A DNA stretch of 64,000 nucleotides from the NCBI GenBank assembly GCA_018873245.2, contig JAEMBT020000003.1:9739843-9803842 (forward strand), given 5' to 3'. The position numbers and the translations under genes are program-made. Positions within the stretch are counted from its first letter, which is position 1, and each line of letters starts with the position of its first letter. This DNA is from Archegozetes longisetosus (Eukaryota > Arthropoda > Arachnida > Sarcoptiformes > Trhypochthoniidae). The notes below the pieces were generated by a model. It made no database searches. It was not told the origin of the DNA and saw only the letters and a list, made by a program, of their open reading frames with translations. Below, piece after piece: positions 58,306 through 64,000 of the stretch.

Positions 58306-59465
58306 CAAATTTATGTCATGTCGGATGTTAGCGATAATACAACTGTAAGATTTGCACTTAAATCATATGAAGTAAATGAATTTTAAGAACTCGATATCTG
58401 TATTAACTGATTAATAAGCTATAGAAATCTCAATTCAACTTTTATTCATTCTATTTTATGAGTAATTAAATAAAAGTAGTGTTTAAAGAGAAGAAAACCA
58501 GACTAATCTAAATCTAAGAAAGGTTTTCCATCGCACTCCAAACAAGTCTTAACTCGTTTAATCGTATTCGAATACATGTATCTCCAGGACCTTCTCTTTT
58601 AAATTGTTTGAAAGACTGTTCACCAATGGTTTAGTTTTTAAAAAATGTTCGAAACAAAACCTTTCAATTTGTTGGTGTTCCATTTATTTGTGAACTTAAT
58701 CTATAAAAAGTGCAAAATTAGACTCAATCATTCACATTATTATTCATAACTTTTTATCAAAGCTACTTGGGAAAAAAGTTTTAAACATTTTTGAAATTAG
58801 TTTTATCGCGAACGCCCGATATATGAAACCAATAAGTAATTGTTAGCACTTGAGGTCACTTTGTTTTTTGTAGAAATATTGATATCTGATTAAGTAGTGG
58901 CACTTTATCTTACGTATAATTTTATTGTACTGTCCGTTTCTTTAAAAACTAAACTCCGATTTTACAGTTAACGCTTTATTGCTTTTGAAAATGTGAGTCA
59001 AAAGTGAAATTGCTTACTCATTCACTGAAATTTGAATGTTTCAAAATAAACCTTTAATAATGAACTATAAGCTTACAAACATATTTGAGAACTGTGATCC
59101 TACAAAGTAGTATATGTATCAGATATATAACAATAAATTTGATTCAATTCTAAGAAAAGTTGCATTGGTCGGCCCAGTTTTACCAAATTTTTCAAAAGAT
59201 TCATCTCTAACCTTATCACAACATTTAGTTAATGAATGAGTTTTCAAAATAAAAATTCTTTTCTTGTGAACATTATTTTTATGACTAAAAGTATTTTTAA
59301 TTCAAAATGAATGACTAAGTGATCAAATTTTGTTTTATGTTTTAAACTGACTCATTAGTAAGTTCTGATTCATGAGTAATAAAAAGAAAAAATTGTTATA
59401 AGGATTTGAGTTTAGTTTTAAAATAACGGACAGTATAACAAATTATTTAAATTTTCTACATCAAA
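58306..59465. other. unique spacer between duplication B and lipase C
   Basis: AT-rich with no gene or element recognised. It holds the promoter of lipase C. Confidence 0.55.
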
Positions 59466-62225
59466 ATGAATGCAGATTTTAATTTCTTAATGAATTGTTA
59501 CATTTTATTAACTTTAAACTTTTCTCTATGCAGTTGCATTTTGATTGAAGATAGCGATCAATTTAGAAACGCTGTGAGTATTTATGAGATCGGTTTTAAA
59601 AATTGTTATCTTGTGAAAAGTAAATTTGGCAACAAATCAATTTATGGAATGATTTATGAGAAAAGTAAGGAAAGTCTTTACCTTATCAATACGATATGCA
59701 TCTAATTAATACTAATAGTTACTTTTACGTTCATGTTCAAAAGCATTTTTAATAATTTTTTTGTCTCGACTTTAACATATGTGTTAATTGAAGTTTTTAA
59801 TTTCTGCATCTTAACACTTAAAGAATAGCATTTAAGTAATTTTCTGTATAGTTGATGCACTTATAGATAAAATATGATTACGAGATGCAGTTCAGAAAAA
59901 TCAGTTCAAGTTTAAAGATTAAAATCTCATCAGCTTTCCTTACTCTTCTCAGAAACTATCTCATGTCAATATTTTATTTGACACTCGACAGGTACAACTT
60001 GTAAACTGACAAAATACAAGTTTTAGTTTTGATTACTATGAAAGGCTATTGTTAGTTCTTTAAGTTAGAGGAGAACTACAGAAGTCAATAGCCTTTACTT
60101 TGCTACCACTTTAATCTTCTAATTAATAAATCTATTAATTTTATGATCTCTTCATCAGTAAATATGTTGAGTAAATCATTTTATTCACAAACTTTCAAAT
60201 TCATTAAAGATACAGATAATTACTTCGCGTGGATTTTTAGCAGAACAACACTCAGTAGTAACTGATGATGGATTCATTTTAGGAATTTTTAGAATTATAA
60301 ATCCATTCAAAAGAGTTCATAACTCGAAACCATTGCTATTGTCTCATGGAATGCTTGTCTCGTGCAATGATTATTTGTTGAATACTAGAGGATATTTAAA
60401 TCCTACTAACGGTCATTACATTGAGGAAAGATATGGAAATAAAATCTCTTATAGACAATTGAATGGCGAAAAAGTTGCTGTGGGCGGTACTCTTGCTTTT
60501 GTATTATCACAATTTGGTTATGATGTCTGGTTGGGAAACTTTAGAGGAAACCAATATTCACAAAATCATACTTTTCTCACTCAAAAAGGTATTGATTCTA
60601 GAAATTTTGACAAAACTTAAGTCGAATTAAGGACATGCTAGAGACTAAAATAAAAATTTAATCTATCATCAGGTTGATTATGACCATATCAAATAATAAT
60701 CACACACTTTATATCTCAATAAATGTTTAATATACTTAATATATTTATTAAGACAGCTCTTACTGGACATTCACTATTGACGATCTAATTGAATACGACT
60801 TACCGGCAATGATTGATTACATAGCAAATTATACTAAAAGTGGTATTTCTAGCTCCTTTAAAATAAAGTTTTCTTGTTTTGTGCCTTCATGTAAGAGAAA
60901 TAACAAAATTCTATTTATGAACCTATCATAAGAAGAGTTGAAAATCTTTACAATCAAATCTCGTGACTTTCGAGTCATAATTGCATTAACTTTTTAATTA
61001 ACGATATATCTTATCCATGGACTAAATTGATAGAAAGATTAGTGCACGATTTCTATTGATAATCGGAGCAGGTTTGAAAAGTGATCAAAGATGATAAATC
61101 TACATCTTTCCTCGCGCAACTAAACCATTGTTTGATTGAATAATTGAGTTATTTCTCTATAAATTATAAGAAACAATTGGATATATTGGCCATTCGCTGA
61201 GCAATACAGCGATGTTTGGATTGCTTTCAAGTAGAGTTAAATACAATCATATAATCAATCCTTTCATTGCATTATCTCCGGTTGTGTTTATCAGCCACAT
61301 CAAAGGATTTAAGCAGTTATCAATGCTTTCGCCTATTTTCAGGTAATTCTATGTTAAGCATAGTTGAAAAACTTTGAATGAAGTCCAATACTTGGATTAG
61401 TTTTTATATGTTAAATAGTTTAAGATCAAACCAAAGATAAGGCAAATTTAATTTATTACAATCAGATATAAAAACCTTTGAATGCATGCGCGATTAATTA
61501 TTGTTTAGTTTTGATTACATAAAGAAGTTGTCGCGTTTATAACACTTCTAAAATTTCTAATAATCATTTTAGACACATTAATGGTTCATTAATACCAAGA
61601 AGTCAACTCCTATTGTTGGCTCAAAGTTTGTTTTGTCAATCGCAAAGTTTCCAATATTTCTGTTCATTCATTATTGGGCTCATAACTGGTCAAAATCAAA
61701 ATCAATGGGATTTTGTAAGTCTACTAAATGAAATATTTGAACATGTTTATAAATTATTTCAGATTTGATCATTATCTCAGTCTAGACTCGGAGTAATGAC
61801 AAGTTATACTCCGGATGCGTTACCACCTCGACTGCTGGGCCACTTATTACAATTTGGCGGAAGCGGACGATTCGAGAAATACGATTACGGACAAGACAAA
61901 AATCTGTTAATTTATGGGAAGTCGTTTCCACCAGAATATCCTCTCAATAGAATTACGACCAAAATCGCACTCTTCTATTCATATAATGATAGGTTTATTA
62001 ATAAAATCGATATTTCAGTTCTCAAAAGCAAACTTAAAGGTACCTTATTTTAAAAGTCTTCATGCTCTCATACAATAATATTTTGTGTTCAATTTTTTCC
62101 TAACTTTAGTCCCATTACTGTTGGATTATTTGATTCCTGAACTGAAATGGTCTCATATCGACTTCTATATTGCAAAAGAAGTTGGATTTTATGTTAATTC
62201 AAAATTATTGATATATTGCGTGTGA
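59466..62225 (+). CDS. acid lipase C (lysosomal/gastric lipase family), seven exons, 421 residues, altered nucleophile elbow
   Basis: Ester hydrolase family acting on neutral lipids, secreted or lysosomal. Exons: 59466-59573, 60210-60588, 60753-60842, 61171-61342, 61573-61714, 61781-62039, 62110-62225. They sum to 1266 nt, exactly 422 codons. Leader: MNADFNFLMNCYILLTLNF. Oxyanion motif LLLSHGMLVSC. Catalytic Ser201 is in GHSLS, where the family has GHSxG; the last Gly is Ser. Asp367 is in SYNDR and His399 in WSHID, with spacing as in human lysosomal acid lipase. The 3' part of exon 2 (60430-60593) is almost identical to A and B while the rest is strongly diverged. The C-terminus (KLLIYCV) differs from A and B (KIIDILRSTD) because one A is missing near 62204. 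The most likely functional member, but activity is uncertain because of GHSLS. Confidence 0.85.
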
Positions 62226-62693
62226 CTGACTGATCAGAACTTTAATCATTGTTAGACTTAATAAAAAAATTTTAGCATTATATTTTCATTTGAATTTCAT
62301 TTAATAATTTTGATCTGTACAACAAATTACAAGTCATTAAGTTATAACTAAATGTCTTTAACAATATTTACAGAAAAAGTTTCGATATTTCAATTAGTGG
62401 TTGTTACGAGAGTCTGGCTTTCGAAAGTACAAACTTTGACTTAAGATTTTTATAAGTTATAGGATTTTTAAAGAATTTTCAAAATCGACGCTCCATTTTA
62501 TGCTGATGAGTGTAGAAAATTACTAAAATAAAGCAAATCACACAATATGCTGAAAATAGAAATCTTTAAAAAAATTTTCTCTTTTAATATTTTGTCTGTT
62601 TAAGTAAAATTAAGTCTTAAAAATTTATTTTACTTATTTTTGTCTTAAGTGTCCAAAAATATTGGTACAATAAAATATTATATAGTATTGTGT
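62226..62693. other. AT-rich spacer
   Basis: 3' flank of lipase C. Nothing else recognised. Confidence 0.5.
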
Positions 62694-62701
62694 ATAGTTA
62701 T

Positions 62702-63401
62702 CAGACCTGCACAAAATATGTAAATACATGTTTTTCTATGACTTATAATAATCAACTTGAGTCAATATATACACGAATCGGGTAGAAACGATGCATTTGA
62801 GAGGTACTTGATTCCACATATTCTCGCATATTTTAGTCTTTTGCACATAAAACATATAATTTAGTTTTTCGTACATATTTTGTATACTTTCCCTGTGTTT
62901 GCATCGAAAATTTAAATTCATTCCTGAATTCATTGAAAAATTACAAAGAAAAAAATGTGATGTTGTCAACTTCAGTACAATTATTTGCTGAATTTGAAGT
63001 GAAATTATCGTCAGTTGACTCTGACATCGCAGACACCGTGAAACAAAAGTATAAAATGCTGATCGTAAAGAATGATAATTGGGAGTGACTGAAGGCAATT
63101 ATTCACGTAATAAATGGCAATGATAACGAAATTCTCAAAATGTATACTCCTGAAGAAATTTCATGTTTCAAATACGCTCCCATTACTTCTTGTGATATTG
63201 AAAGATCTTTCTCTAATTACAAATTGATTCTCTCAGATCGCAGTTTTCTTTTCGAGAATCTCAAAAAGACACTTATTATCAATTGTAATGCAATAAATTT
63301 TGAAAATTGAGCGAACATATTTTGTCACATATTTTACTGGTTTTTCATGCATAAATAAATAATTATTTTACAAATTTTCGCACATATTTTGTACAGGTCT
63401 G
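62702..63401 (+). mobile_element. internally deleted hAT transposon
   Basis: 700 bp. Ends CAGACCTGCACAAAATATG and, in reverse complement, CAGACCTGTACAAAATATG. Flanked by an 8-bp duplication ATAGTTAT (62694-62701, 63402-63409). It contains the end of a hAT transposase. Confidence 0.88.
62920..63310 (+). pseudogene. hAT transposase C-terminal fragment
   Basis: The dimerisation region of hAT transposases is readable. MYTPEEISCFKYAPITSCDI is followed by ERSFSNYKLILSDR and LKKTLIINCNAINFEN, then TGA at 63308. Upstream, in another frame, IPEFIEKLQRKKCDVV and FEVKLSSVDSDIADTV are visible, so at least one frameshift and a stop near 63086 are present. The N-terminal zinc finger and most of the catalytic core are missing. 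Confidence 0.75.
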
Positions 63402-63409
63402 ATAGTTAT

Positions 63410-64000
63410 ACATCATTTTATATGCAATATCTAATGAAAACCCTTTCAATTATATTTTATTACTGATTTATTCAAATTTGGAGTCACAATTCCCGGAAAT
63501 AACGACTATTAATTTCAATTACAGTTGATGTATTTCAATAGACAGCTTCAACTTTTTTCTCAAAATGCAGACTTGTATTTTTCTTAAAGTTAAATATTAA
63601 TATCCACAAAAACCCAAATAAATTTACTAATCAGTTAGCCCTTTGTACTTCTACATTTCCTAATGACAGTTAGACATCGAAAGAACCAAATTTTGGTTAT
63701 AAATTGGCAAACTGGGGCAGGTATGTTCCTATGTAGCAGAAACCTAAATAATAAAGTATTCGTCATTATATATGTAAAGTTTAGCGAAAATAAAACATGG
63801 TTATCTAAACCTTAGGTTTTAAGATGATTTTGCCAAGTTTTCGACTTTAAACATATTCGAAAGTTTCAAGAAAATAATCAGAAGTAACTTTAACTGGCAA
63901 CTAAAGGTGACGAATCGCCTTACAGGCTAGTGCTCTCACTTGAGTGCAAATTTATTATTTTGCGCATTTCGATAGGGCTCTATCGATATATTGAATAATA
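63410..64000. other. AT-rich end of window
   Basis: Nothing recognised. Confidence 0.5.

Noticed and set aside
62736..63098. 120-codon minus-strand ORF
   Set aside because: It lies inside the hAT remnant, opposite the real transposase fragment, and has no family similarity I can see.

Overview
The window is nuclear DNA of an animal, most likely an arthropod; a mite or other arachnid is my best guess, from general character only. It is about 70% A+T, its genes have short AT-rich GT-AG introns, and it is full of DNA-transposon and LINE remnants. Four gene types are recognisable: an FBXW5 (F-box/WD40) orthologue cut by the left edge, three tandem acid-lipase paralogues, a PDGF/VEGF-like growth factor, and several small secreted or charged proteins I do not recognise.

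Layout. 1-2153 FBXW5 without its F-box exon. 3432-4121 a two-exon secreted proline-rich peptide. 4271-26370 is duplication copy A: small genes, lipase A (10258-14244), a DUF7869-like transposon (15417-18016) and a Tc5-like transposon (18299-26347) that carries a nested LINE and a nested MITE. 26370-41150 separates the copies: a pogo/Tigger element, a 1.3-kb palindrome, the PDGF/VEGF-like gene on the minus strand and transposase relics. 41153-58305 is duplication copy B: an intact copy of the small secreted gene, a Tc1 element, lipase B (49169-56846) with a C-rich LINE antisense in its third intron, and a MULE-like MITE. 59466-62225 is lipase C, the only one open throughout. 62702-63401 is a hAT remnant.

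The main result comes from comparing copies A and B, which look about 98% identical in the exons I aligned. Each copy serves as the empty-site control for insertions in the other, so ends and target-site duplications can be read exactly: TTA for the Tc5-like element, 8 bp for hAT, 12 bp for the LINE, about 9 bp for the MULE-like MITE, TAA for the DUF7869-like element, 6 bp for an unclassified element.

Lipase copies A and B each carry a different 2-nt lesion. Lipase C is open but has an altered nucleophile elbow (GHSLS) and a tract in exon 2 almost identical to A/B, which suggests gene conversion. Many apparent frameshifts sit in homopolymers or short repeats, so uncorrected long-read errors and falsely duplicated haplotypes must be excluded before the pseudogene calls or the duplication are taken as biology. 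I found no tRNA, rRNA or CRISPR array.
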